From NCBI GenBank assembly GCA_009760855.2, contig WPIO01000188.1:1-64000 (forward strand): a stretch of 64,000 bases of DNA, in the 5' to 3' direction. This DNA is from Cristatella mucedo (Eukaryota > Bryozoa > Phylactolaemata > Cristatellidae). A program made the translations under genes and the position numbers. The notes under the pieces were generated by a model. It was not told where the DNA came from. It saw nothing but the letters and a program-made list of their open reading frames with translations, and made no database searches. Positions 34,821-45,365 of the stretch are shown one piece after another (the first letter of the stretch is position 1; each line of letters begins with the position of its first letter).

Positions 34821-35880
34821 CACGTACTGACTCCCTGTCTCTTGAAGCTCATTTGCATTGCCATACTGAGATCAAGGGTCACACACTTGAAAAAATTGAG
34901 CCATACAACGGCAGGCTATGACTACTAGTTTCTACAAAGCTTGGCTTTTCTGACTGCATTCTAATCGTTATTGATATTGCGTATCACCTGTGCATAGTGA
35001 CACCTCAAGAGTCTTGAAATCAATGCTGTTCCCGAGAAACTATTCGATTTGCAACGTCTGGTCAATGTTCCCTCTGACTTACTATTTTCGATTGAAAGCT
35101 GCAGCTCGACACTGACATGTTCAACGAGTTTGCACCTCTGATCAAGCACACTGTCCAACTTCTACTTGAACACATATGGTTTCCCAATGGTATTTAAATA
35201 GCTAGGTATAATAAGCAAAAGCTTAAGTCTATTGGCTGTGTCTCAAATCTAGATCTAGTTATTCAATTGAAGATGGTGTCTTCAGTTGGCCTGCTTGCAA
35301 TTCTACAGCCTGTTTTAGATGGCAGCTAAAAATCCCAAGAACTTGTAGCATCAAAATACAAGGGAAGCCCAGTTTCCTCTCACAGCATTACCTCTGTACT
35401 TTTATGTTTTCTATATACCGTAGGGAGTTTGGATTCTTTGCAGCCTGCCTCTGCCCAAGTCAAGCACCTCTCAATCAATACAAACACAAAGCCTGAGCAC
35501 ATATATTTTATAGCTTGTTGTCGGGTGAAATTAGAACGATATATTTCAGTGACTGCTATGAGGTGTCTGAAAATGGCTTGAAAATAGACGACAATTGTGT
35601 ACTGATAACTATCTTGCGACCAGTTTTTAATAATTATAGGGTTCCAAAATAAGCAGACGCGTTTGGTACTGCTTCGTTAGTCTTTAGACAGTTTACTGAT
35701 TTTGCTGCATTTGGTCAAGTTAATGCTTTGTTTAGATACAAGGTCGTCTAATAACAGCGATGTATTGCACCTTAAACAGGGATTGTAGATGCAAGCTTGA
35801 CGTTGCCTCGAAGGGATAATTGCACGAGTGCTGAGCACAAAGTTAAAGTGATTTGCAGACAAGCTTATGAAAGAATGCAC
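34821..35880. other. Unassigned insertion-like segment in LINE A
   Basis: About 1.05 kb that separates two parts of the family A 5' region which are adjacent in the copy at 8.6-8.96 kb. Frames at 34961-35158 and 35677-35880 (-) have no recognised motif. No terminal repeats found by eye. Confidence 0.35.
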
Positions 35881-36120
35881 TTCGTGGTTCTGAGCAATGG
35901 TACGAATGAGTAGGTTCTTTGCTCTCAGCTCAATTAAAACGACTGGGCTCTCAACTCACGGCCTTGGCATCGGCTCTAGCATGCCATTCTTTTTTTTAAT
36001 ACTCAATTCACGTATCTTAGCAACAGCAATAACATCTATGAATGCAATTGAACCACTCTACATAAGCGATAACAGGTAGGTACTGCCATAACCTATACGT
36101 GGCATCAGCTTTCAATCGCC
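35881..36120 (-). mobile_element. LINE family A 5'-most fragment
   Basis: Contains the words CGTATCTTAGCAACAGCAAT and ATCTATGAATGCAATTGAA, which match CGAACCTTAGCGACAGCATT and GTCTATGAATGTATTTGAT in the copy at 8.88 kb. Minus orientation. Confidence 0.6.
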
Positions 36121-36124
36121 ACAT

Positions 36125-36446
36125 TTAATCGGCATCCTCCTGAGCCTCGGCTAAGTAACAGTAACAAGCCGGAGCCGGGTTTTGATTCTGGCTCGATGGG
36201 ATAGCCGAAAATTGCTGGTACCTTGGTTTAATCGTCAACGAAGCTCTAGCCTTCTGGCCACATGATCTGACAATAGAAGGATCGGCTTGAATCCAAAACG
36301 AAACACGTATCAAATGAGTCATTTCCCTGCCATTTCAAGGAAACTCTAATGATTGATGTTCTAGGAACACGATTTGTTATTACAGTGCCATCATTGAAAC
36401 AGAAATACTTCGATGGGTGCACCCACATGTATATTGATTTATCCAT
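36125..36446 (-). pseudogene. Possible retroelement protease remnant
   Basis: The minus frame 36246-36446 reads 'TSIIRVSLKWQGNDSFDTCF' then 'VLDSSRSFYCQIM', resembling the active-site region of Ty3/Gypsy aspartic proteases (usually D-S/T-G followed by S-F). The catalytic Gly is Ser here. Only about 60 residues can be read, so the assignment is weak. Confidence 0.25.
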
Positions 36447-36531
36447 ATCTGTTATAAGAAAGTTCCTTCACTTGAAAGGATGTTGAGCTCACGTACCATC
36501 ATTTGCTTTTTTTGATAGTGAGTAGCTGAGC

Positions 36532-36539
36532 TATAAAAG
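36532..36539 (+). promoter_or_regulatory. TATA box of the cysteine-rich peptide gene
   Basis: TATAAAAG, 36 bases before the ATG. A start site 25-31 bases downstream would leave a very short 5' UTR of roughly 10-18 bases. Confidence 0.6.
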
Positions 36540-36574
36540 CAGGTTCAGTTTGAGCAGCTTCGTACTATAGCAAA

Positions 36575-37036
36575 ATGGCGTGTAATCGTATCGTCTTGTG
36601 GTCGATCATGTTGTGCTTGTCTGTCGTGTTCGCCGAGGAAGGTGGAGAGAACGTCATGGATGCCTATCTTACGAAAGAGCAGCCTATAGACAAGCGCGGG
36701 AAAAGTAAGCATTTACCTCTACGGTGGCAGAACTGGTTAGGCAGTGCCTACGTGCTTGCAACACTCTAAGCTGTAGCTGATCCGTATATTATAGTGCAAA
36801 GAAAAAAATGAGAGCTAATAATTGGCGGGCATTGCCGAATCATAATTAATTCGTCTTTTACCTCGGCTTGCATGGACGTGTCGTCAGAACTCTATTCTTC
36901 TTTCTTTTTATTTGCAGGCTGTCGTGACGTTGGTGGAGACTGCTATGCTAAACACAGTGGCAGGTGTAATCCTCCAAAGAAGATGGTCGCTAAATACAAA
37001 TGCCCGCAACTGTGGCATAGATGCTGTATGCCATAA
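36575..37036 (+). CDS. Secreted six-cysteine cationic peptide precursor, beta-defensin/crotamine-like
   Basis: Two coding exons, 36575-36704 and 36918-37036, give an 82-residue precursor. Residues 1-20 are a hydrophobic signal peptide ending near 'VVFA'. Residues 21-41 are an acidic propeptide ending in Lys-Arg, a furin-type cleavage site. Residues 42-82 form a mature peptide of 41 residues with net charge about +7 and cysteine pattern C-X6-C-X7-C-X11-C-X6-CC. This spacing and the GG-D-C and C-N-P-P surroundings resemble the beta-defensin fold group, including crotamine and related animal peptides, where pairing is 1-5, 2-4, 3-6. The ATG has A at -3 and G at +4. All splice borders are GT-AG and the intron is phase 1. 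Signal and pro parts are in exon 1 and the whole mature peptide in exon 2, as in vertebrate beta-defensins. Antimicrobial defence or venom toxin are both possible; the sequence does not decide. Family membership rests on spacing, so it is inference. Confidence 0.82.
36705..36917 (+). other. Intron 1 of the peptide gene (phase 1)
   Basis: 213 bases, GTAAGC donor, and a long pyrimidine-rich tract before TTTGCAG. It splits a Ser codon between the Lys-Arg site and the first cysteine. Confidence 0.85.
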
Positions 37037-37062
37037 TGAACGCCAATACGTTAGATTCTCAC

Positions 37063-37874
37063 GTAAGTCTGCATTTCACTTTGTGATTTATTGCATTCGT
37101 TGTAGACTACATTCCTATCAATGCTTAAAAAACGTGCAACAAGCTTAGGCCTGCTCCACTTAAATGATGGATTCTAAACCTTCTACGAACACTAATCTAC
37201 CGTTTTAAACCCCCTTCACGACGTATGGCACTGCCCGGAAGGCTTACAATGTCGGTCTTCAGCTAAAACCCACGCTCGAACGAAAAAAGAGGAGACGATA
37301 GAGAAAGATAACGAAAACGGTGAAAGAAAGACGGCTGCGGCTGTTTAGCAAGGCTTGAGCAGAACTTTGCTATGTGGAATACACCCGCCGAATGAAGTTT
37401 TCAAAATGTGTCTGAAATTTTGTCCATCTCAGTGGAGAACCACTTTCTTAAATGACAAAAATTGGATCCAATGTCAGCGGAGGAATGAGTTGTATTTTTG
37501 CACTTCCAGCTCTTAATCAGGCGCTGATGAAATTGAACGCGGGTTTGAACTACGGCATATTGTCTGTGAAAGTTGAGGCAATACAGCTTAACCCTTAAGA
37601 TTGTTGGCGTATTTGACATTCGATCGTGGATTCGACAAATACATGTAGCTTGGGCTTGTGAAGGAGCTGTGGCTATTGACTCGAGTAAGTTCCGATACCC
37701 TGATAGCCGAAAGGTCTTTAGTTACTTTAGTTATGTTACTGTTAGCTTAGCTGCAAATAAAAGAAGCTAGCTGGGGATTTCTATATTAGCTCCAGTAGAA
37801 GCCATGCTGTTTACGCAGACTTAGTTATACTCCTCGTTTGTTTTGATTATTTCATCTGCCTCTTTCTCTTACAG
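37063..37874 (+). other. Likely 3'-UTR intron of the peptide gene
   Basis: A consensus donor (CAC|GTAAGT at 37063) lies 26 bases after the stop codon, and a strong acceptor (CTCTTTCTCTTACAG) ends at 37874. The stop is fewer than 50 bases before the junction, so the transcript would not be expected to trigger nonsense-mediated decay. Candidate polyadenylation signals are AATAAA at 38439-38444 or the weaker ATTATAAA near 38002. Confidence 0.5.
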
Positions 37875-39185
37875 GCTGAGAAATACCAGAAAATGCATGG
37901 CTTCATATAGCATGCACAAGTATGAGACTTTGTCTGCCCTTTCAACGGAAATCTCAACGTTTATTACACTACGAAGTGTCGCCAACATGCAGAAAACCTA
38001 ATTATAAAATGCGAACCTATCAAATGTATCTTGTTTATTATACCGTATGAAGCTCAAATAGTTGGCGCGCCCAGACTAGAAGCAGCTTCTGAAAATTGTT
38101 GAGCAGTCTTTAAACACTAAGAACTACTCATGACAGAAGTGATATGATTTAAAATTGGTTCAAAACCGCCGCGAGGCTTACGTCAGCTAAAGACTGCAAG
38201 TTAACAGTATCGACGGTGCCAGCAGAGCCTTTTTTCTATTATTTAGAGACAAAAATTAAAATAACTGAAACTATGAATTGCAGTGGCTGGGTTTCGGCTT
38301 TACCTGGGCTATTCTTGTAATCTCAACAAATAGCATGTCGCAACTTAGAACTAACGAGCGCTATTTCAGGAAGAGTAAGCAATGAAATGCGAATCAAATT
38401 CCCACCGATTGCAAAATTACTGCAACGATAAAGTGGCCAATAAATGAGTCCATAAGTATAGGTATGTTAGTGGGGTTTATGCATGAGCAGGATTTTGACT
38501 TAACACCAACGGCATTTGAACTACAGAAATCCTTGTGCTCTCAGTTTTTGAGAGTGCTTACTGTTAAGACTAAGGATCTTGAACTGTAAGAGGATGCAAC
38601 AAGTAGGATGATTTCGGAGGAGCATGCTAAACAAGATAATGGCTCTACTCACGACAATCCTGATAAGAGCCATAGTTTTGCTAGCTGCTTCGTGAAAGGC
38701 CTTTTAAAATCTAAATAAATGATTTAGATACACTCAACCGATTCTCATATTCAAAGATACTAAAAGCTTAGCAGGGCTTTATTAATCAAGGGGCGAATAC
38801 AGTATGTGATAGAAAATCCACTCTTCCTATCTAGATTTTTTACGTTAGCCTAGTCTCATAACAGAAGACGCGAGAGAGAAAGTGTTAGCTATCAGGAAGT
38901 TTACTTTGTAGTAAATGGGCGATAGTGTTTCCTACCCTTCTATTAAAGTAAACATGTTGATATGATAATAGTGGGTGCTACAGCCACGCTGGTTTGTAGT
39001 CAGTTTTATTAGTAAAGAAATTATAGGTTGCAACCTGTTTGACCTTGGCATGCTCATAACAATAAGGCCGATGTTTAGATAATTTTGCACATTCGTTATG
39101 TTACATTGAAGATCTTTTTGACTTAGCCAGCCAAGACGAAATGTTCATCATTCATACCATGTGGTTAAAGTAAGCAAGAAGCCAA
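37875..39185. other. No recognisable coding sequence (possible 3' UTR at the start)
   Basis: Apart from the possible last exon of the peptide gene up to about 38465, I see no gene or known repeat. Confidence 0.4.
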
Positions 39186-39280
39186 GGTGTGAGCTTTAAA
39201 CTAAACGAAGAGGCCACTCACACAAGCATCCACGCTGATGCACAAGGCCATGTGCAATTATACATCCCCACAAAGCTCGC

Positions 39281-39595
39281 GTGTGCGTGGCCACAATCAC
39301 TCACACGAACACACACACATACGTGTGTGTGTGCTCATCAGAGCTACTGCTTGGTGCTCTGCTCCAGATTGCAACAAGGCAGTTCCCGAGCCGGTTTTTG
39401 CAGTTAGACTCAGAGCGGCCTAAATACCCTCTACTCGGTGCCTGGAACGCCGAGGTCCAGGAGGCAACCTTTGATATTTCGATCGTTCTGTTATTGGGCC
39501 ATCCTCGGCAGATAGCGGCGACCGAGAAGGTCCAAGCCTCTGTGGCTTGCTTGCAAGCGGTCAGGAAACGCCTTGCAAAGGTTAAGGCAAAATAA
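39281..39595 (+). CDS. Hypothetical ORF, doubtful
   Basis: A 104-codon frame. The first 20 codons lie in a CA/TG dinucleotide palindrome and are low complexity. The rest ('RPKYPLLGAWNAEV', 'ASVACLQAVRKRLAKVKAK') is GC-richer than its neighbours and ends in a Lys/Arg-rich tail. AATAAA lies 84 bases past the stop (39679-39684). No family was recognised. It could be a retroelement or gene remnant; I would not rely on it. Confidence 0.25.
   Translation: MCVATITHTNTHTYVCVCSSELLLGALLQIATRQFPSRFLQLDSERPKYPLLGAWNAEVQEATFDISIVLLLGHPRQIAATEKVQASVACLQAVRKRLAKVKAK
39303..39334. repeat. CA/TG dinucleotide palindrome
   Basis: A run of ACACACACACAT followed directly by ACGTGTGTGTGTG, so the strand can fold back on itself into a hairpin, and the duplex is purine-pyrimidine alternating (Z-DNA prone). 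Confidence 0.85.
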
Positions 39596-39989
39596 TTTGA
39601 TAACCGTGGCCGGTGCTCGAGTGCCCTGGCATACGTGAAGCTGCTGAATGGAGAACAACTTCTGTTAGGACGTTTTACAAATAAAATACCTATTTCAATT
39701 CATTGCTGAATTATTATTAGTCTGGTTACGAGTAGCCACTACCAGAGCATCAAAATTGCAGTCAAAAGGCACCAGCGATCACCATATTGGTGCCCCTGTC
39801 TACCACGGTACAACCATGTCTGACTGAATAGCAGAAATGGCGTCAAGCAGAAGCAGGTGACCTGCCGACATGCAGGTGAGGATGGTGTCCGTAAGAGCTT
39901 CGATCGGGCGGCCCAGTACAAGGATGTGTCAGACCGTGAATCAATGCACCGTCGGCCGACATTTGTGGCCTAAATCCGTCTGGATAGGC

Positions 39990-40790
39990 AAGCAGCTCCG
40001 CCAAATGTTAAACGACGGGATTTCGCTTGACACTACATTAGGGAGCCGAGATTCTTCGGCATGGCCTGCGTTGCTCAGCAGCCAAGCTGTCCCTACTAAG
40101 GAACGAGGGAGCAATGCAGGCACTTCCTGTGGGTTCGGTGAAAGCAGCAAGTAAACTCGTCGGCTTTTCTCTGAACACACAGACAGGAGAGCCGTTGGCA
40201 ACAAACTTCACAGAGATTTTGTGATGACTATTAAAGCTTCCATGTTGGACTCGATGTGTCCTTCTCAGTTGGAAGAGACATCGGCTATCCCATAACGTCA
40301 GTACTTTGCCTGTGGCTGCTGCATCCCAGTTGGTTATGCATCCCACCTTAATACAGTTGCTGCTGCCTACGATTTTCTATCCAATGTCTCATAGCGGGTT
40401 TTCAGATCTCTCAAAGTCACATCTATGTTGTTGTGGCCGCAATATTAGCTAGAAAGCTCTCATACTATCTACAAAGTGAATGAAACAAAAGAGGCTTGGC
40501 ATGTTTGTCACTGCTGGGCGTGCTTATTGCTTGTTTAACCACATGGCTCTCTTTCCGTGGGTAAATGCACGGAATTGATACCAAATTTGCGTCGTGCTCA
40601 TTAGTTTTCTCATGTTTCGTGAAGAGAAGTTTAGGCACAAAATAAAATTACTTACATAAAGTAATTCCGCCCTGCTTCGTCACAGGCCGGGGGGCAGGCG
40701 TTTACCGACCTTGGCTGCAGGCTAAAGCTCATTTAAGTTTTTAGTGGCCTGGATGATGACTTCTTTCTTTGCTGGTCGAAAAAAATGAAA
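39990..40790 (+). repeat. R2-like unit in the right arm (R2b)
   Basis: The plus-oriented partner of 22430-23255. Words shared with the tandem R2 units: AAATGTTAAACGACGGGATT, GGTTCGGTGAAAGCA, GATGACTATTAAAGC, GAGACATCGGCTATCCCA and AAAAGAGGCTTGGCATGTTT. Confidence 0.75.
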
Positions 40791-41569
40791 TAAATTTGAA
40801 GTCAGATTAGTGTGCACACAAGTAGATAATTAAACGACACCACTTGTTTTGAGCTTTATATAAGCGTATTGGTTGGTTTTCTTAGCCTCCACTCGACCTA
40901 ACTTGGTGCTTTATTGCTAACGAACCTTAGATGTTTGGTTAATGTCCTTGGTTCTCTTTCAATAAAAGATTGGCCGATAGTACACGGATTCGCTTGACTG
41001 CGAGCCACCTGACACAGTTTCCAGCCACAGCGGCAATAACCGCAGCAAGAACTACTGGTTAAATCGCTTTGTTAAATAGTCGTAGGCACCACCGAGTTAC
41101 ATGTAAGCCTGTTCGTTGACCTATCGTCGCTGCACCTAGTGGCTCTAAACAAACAGGAAGATTGACCAGACCTGAGCCATACTGGAAGCAGGTTGCAGAC
41201 AGCTGCTTGATGCACTGAGTTGTAAAGTGATATGGTTAGCTTCTGCACACAACAATCACGAAGCGATAAATTAATGATGAGCATATGGTATCCATATTTA
41301 AAGTACTCTCTTTTAGAAACTGTATGAATGCTTCAAAAAAAGTACGTGCATAGGTGTTGTGGTAGGTAGGATTGCAAATTGTTCAATATCTGCAGAAGCA
41401 CTGTGCACTGAATCAAACTCTCAACAGCATATAGAAAATATTAAATAGAGCTGCTAATGTTGGTAGAAGAAATTGGGGTTCTCATAAATTTTAGTACTGC
41501 AAGTGATAGTGATTTGGAGATGCGGGTAGAGAATAGGTTCTACACTGTGTAACGTAAAGTATCTTCGAC

Positions 41570-42045
41570 TGTGACTCACAAAAGCCGCAAAGACTAAATG
41601 AAAGTCATGCAGGAGAGTTTTGTGTAGCCACTGATATCCTTAGCGGCTTGTCGTGGTTAATCGGTAGCCAACACACTTCATCTCATGACATAATGCTATT
41701 ACTCACCATTTAATTGCATTTACCTCTGCAGAAAATGTAAAGCACATACCGAGAGATTGAGTTCTCTGAGGGCACATTATCAAGTGCATTATTTATATTT
41801 TTCTAAAAATCATAATAATATTAATTATATAAATGAATTTATCTCATTATTAAAGAGAAAGTGTAATGCAGTGCAGTCAGGAAAGGATTGGAAGTAGAGA
41901 ATATCATAAAAGTCGACGCCCTGGACCGCTTCAACGGATTTTTCCTAGTTGGCAGCAAGAGAGTTATCGTTGCCTAAGAATCATGTAAGAGAGTTTTTCA
42001 GTCTAGGACTTGCAGTGGTAAAGCTTTTGCCGCCAACGGTATATA
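41570..42045 (-). mobile_element. LINE family B 3' fragment with a nested LINE A tail (right arm)
   Basis: Mirror of 21160-21650. The family B 3' end is at 41570-41690 and the C-terminal coding remnant at 41890-42045. A LINE A tail, here in plus orientation, lies at 41700-41830. Shared nested insertion shows the arm was copied after both LINEs were in place. Confidence 0.75.
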
Positions 42046-42429
42046 AGGATAGAAATAGAACAACCAATTCTTTTTTCTATGTAATATTTGTAATTTATCT
42101 TACATAAAAACTTTAGTAATGTATAATTTGAAGACACCGCCTCCATGGTATTAGTCTAAGTTTGAGACCTCGCAATAAACTTGAATTGCAAGAAAACGAT
42201 ATGAAAGGAGTAGCTTCTTCTAGGCTTATATACGGTAAAAAGTCATCAGCCTGAGGAAGAGAGAACCTCCAAGTGAAGGATACCACTTTGTCGTCCCGGC
42301 AATGCTTTCTTGTAGCCTTTTTAGTCCTACGTAGCTTGGTGGATCTTGTTGATTGTGCACGGAATCAAGGTGCCCTGCCCCAAAGTGACCTTTCATTAAA
42401 CAATCACTCACGGTAACTGTCGTGTCTGG

Positions 42430-43190
42430 TTTCCTTCAGCTACATAATATTGCTAAAAGTTGATCTATCTTAGACCGGGAAACTGCATTAGAATTGGTAC
42501 AAGAATTCGTGTCGTCGCATCGTGACATCTGTAAATCGCTGATTGCTTGGCTATCGGATTTTGCAATCAAGCGCTTATTGCTTATCAAGAAAAATATATC
42601 TCGCCTTGTCTGTGGTGATTGTCTCTTATGCCACATCAACAAACCTATCACTGACCTCCCCCACAGTCAAGAAACGCATCGAATACATAGTACAGTCGCG
42701 CAACTATTAAATTTTCTTGTTCTTCAGCCTTTTCCTACCTATCAGGTCTACTTCTCCTCCTGGCTAGGCCTCGTACTGCTCGAGTGTTTCGAATCTTACT
42801 GTTTACTTATTCCATGGACTAACCCCAAATCCTCAAGAGACCTTTCGTTTAGTTTGTATGCACACATAGCCTGCTACTCACTTCCAACTTCCGTCACGCC
42901 ATCGCCTAACCTGACCTGAATCAAAGAGAAACTATAAAGCATTAATTGATTGCCAAGATTAGTGGTTCCACGTGGTTGGTCAACTAGGTGCATATACTTG
43001 CCAACACTGTGCCGGCTGCCTCAACCCACCTTTGCATGCTGACTACATGAATGTGACCTCTAGCCATGTTATATTTGTTATTTAGCATACTACCACCAAC
43101 AGTTCGATCACGCTTCTTTTTGAGCCAATGCAAACTGCCCAGAATGAGATTGAGTAATCTGAGAGTGCTAATTCGTGTTTTTGATTTCAT
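42430..43190 (+). mobile_element. Diverged LINE A' fragment in the right arm
   Basis: A 141-codon frame at 42494-42919 keeps the order of the family A C-terminal blocks in altered form: 'LVQEFVSSHRDICKSLIAWL'-type start, 'ISRLVCGDCLLCHINKPI', 'NPKSSRDLSFSLYAHIACYS' and 'LPTSVTPSPNLT'. A central section is replaced by unrelated residues. The 3' hairpin-like end is near 43135-43175. Confidence 0.7.
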
Positions 43191-43309
43191 TTAGTATATT
43201 TTGTAGCGTTTTCAGATTAATGAATTAGTGCGACGATAAGACTGATTCACTCACTACTGAAAATGGCTGATTCTATTTCTGAGCCGTATAAAAGCAGAAT
43301 TGTAGTTCT

Positions 43310-43590
43310 GAAAAAAGAGTGTTGCAAAAGTCGATACTGTTTCTGTGAACCACCACAACCAGCTTCAATCTAAAATTTTCTTGCTTGAGCAAATTCAAGC
43401 ATTAGAGGCAACTGAAATATGGCTCCACCACTGTGGAGCTGCTGCAGTCTTCGTGTAAAAGGTCACACTGAGACAGTGTTCTTTCAGTTTTAGCTGAGGC
43501 AGTTGTTTATATTCCTGCAGACCTCATTTTAGTTTGTAGGCTCTTTCTTTCAAACATGAGTGGTTAGGTCATTTCTTCAAAGAAAGGAGT
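43310..43590 (-). repeat. Dispersed repeat R1, copy 3
   Basis: Inverted copy at the outer end of the right arm, with GAACCACCACAACCAGCTTC, CCACTGTGGAGC and TCACACTGAGACAGTGTT corresponding to the blocks of copies 1 and 2. Confidence 0.65.
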
Positions 43591-43849
43591 TAGCTTCCGT
43601 CTATGAGCAGATTTTCCTAATTTATGCATATATTACTTACGGAAAATTTAATTGGCTTCGGGGGTGGGATGGACCACAACATATGACCAGCTGTGGGTCA
43701 AATGCGTTGAAATGTAAGACTTGACTGTACTCAGTATTACATTGAAAAAAAAGGGAGAGTAGCATTGCGTAAAAATCCGTAGTAGGCACAGAGACCTACG
43801 GAACCCAGTGCTTCAGAGGCACCTCTATTGATATTCAACATTTAAATAA

Positions 43850-45365
43850 TTGCTCCTGAGAAACCCACACAGATAGAACATACCGCTTCCAATCTTGGTA
43901 GTAATTAAAAGTGTGGTTTTGGAGCTACTAAATCTGCAGAGTTAGCATCGCTTCGGGTGTAAACTGACCTAGTTAGGTATGCAAACATCAGTAGCGTATC
44001 TCCTCTTGTTTGGCTCGATCTTTCGGCTGTTTTTGGTAGTGTTGATCAACAAGTCCTTCTTGAGCACCTCCCATCTCGCCTGGGCATCGCTAGCACTGGA
44101 TAGCATCGGTTCAGGTCCTATCTTTGTGAGAGACCCCAGAGTTTCGATGTAAATTGACAAAGATCATCTGGAGAACACTGTGATGTATGTTGATTCCAAG
44201 AAATCTAGGCTCGGTCCCGTTCTTTTCACTGCTTGTATCTTTATTTTTGCCTAGTGCTATGGTCAAGCTCAATCTAGGCTTACGATTGTAAGCAGATGAC
44301 ACTCTGTTGCATGCACCTCTGCATTGATCTCTCCCAGCCATAAGTCAAGTCGAATTCCATCAACTCCCTTGTTTCCTGTAATAATTGTATTCGCACATTT
44401 ATGAGTGGTTTCTTAAATTGAATGATGATAGAATTGAGTCTCTCGTTACGTAAAATCCAAGTGCGATTCAAAAATTGGAAAGACAAACACTCAAAACCGG
44501 CATTGCCGGTATATCTCGTGTTGAATGGGTACGAAACTTAGGCGTCCTATTTCAAAGTGACCCGTCATTAGATAACCTCACCACCTCCACAGTCAAGGCC
44601 GCCTGCTTTATGCAGCTACATAACATTGCTATACTTCAGGGTCGTTTAGAAAGAGATTCCATATATAAATTGGTCAATGCATTTGCCAAATCCCGTTTGA
44701 CTTCTGTAACCCTGTGTTTGCTTGTCTACGAGCATGTGCACTCAGACATACACAGCTGGTGCACAACTTAGCAGCTATGTTAAACTGTCGTGAGTGTCTC
44801 AGTCGCCAGATTAAAACGCCTCCCAGACCTGCAATGGTGACGAGTCAAGCTACTCATTGACTTCAGGTTTTTCTCACTCGATTATAAGTTCCATAATGCT
44901 TAGGCTCTAGCCTGCCTTTCACATCTATCGCAAATAATGCAAAGCGTGGCGCCATCAGCTTGTCCTAATCTAACTGCGCATCTATATCTCGCACACACCC
45001 CAACTCTTTTGGAGATGATGGCTTAAATTGTTTGGGTCAAAAAGAGTTGAATTCACCCCGACTTGCACCTCAATATTTCCCTGAGTTTTCCAGATTTAAA
45101 AAGAAACTAAAAACTAATTTCTTAATCACAGCTTCTATTGGGTTCATACGATTTTTCTTTATGTGCTCACTATTATCAAAAACGTACAAGCTGCCGCTAA
45201 CCAAGCTTGCTGCTGACCTCGTGCATGGCACTCCTAACCATTTTATTCCGGTTGTTCATTGAGCATGCTAGCACTAGTCATTCGGTCGGTCCTCTTTTGC
45301 ATCAAATGCAAAGCACCTTGAAAGACAGTGAGTTCTTTAAGTGTACTATTGCAAACTTTTCATTG
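43850..45365 (+). mobile_element. LINE A' copy, plus strand, degenerate RT to 3' end
   Basis: RT fingers near 43990-44130 ('DLSAVFGSVDQQVLLEHLPS' in place of a D-S-A-F-D-T motif). The catalytic palm region is ruined by frameshifts. A 98-codon frame at 44475-44771 has 'ERQTLKTGIAGISRVEWVRN' and 'LGVLFQSDPSLDNLTTSTVK'. Further thumb and C-terminal remnants follow, and the 3' end is near 45300-45350 (AAAGCACCTTGAAAGACAGT block). Inactive. Confidence 0.75.

Larger units (their letters stand above)
39965..43610 (-). repeat. Right arm of the large inverted repeat
   Basis: Reverse complement of 19577-23255, about 3.65 kb. The inner edge is at TTGTGGCC (39965-39972). Inside to outside: R2b unit; unique stretch with CTAAACAAACAGGAAGATTG; family B fragment with a nested LINE A tail; TATACCGTTGGCG-type block inverted near 42030; A' LINE fragment; R1. 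The outer edge fades near AAGAAATGACC/GGTCATTTCTTC (43565-43610). Confidence 0.88.

Noticed and set aside
36912-37148. 78-codon frame overlapping exon 2 of the peptide gene
   Set aside because: Different frame from the spliced product; the spliced frame explains the cysteine spacing and splice sites.
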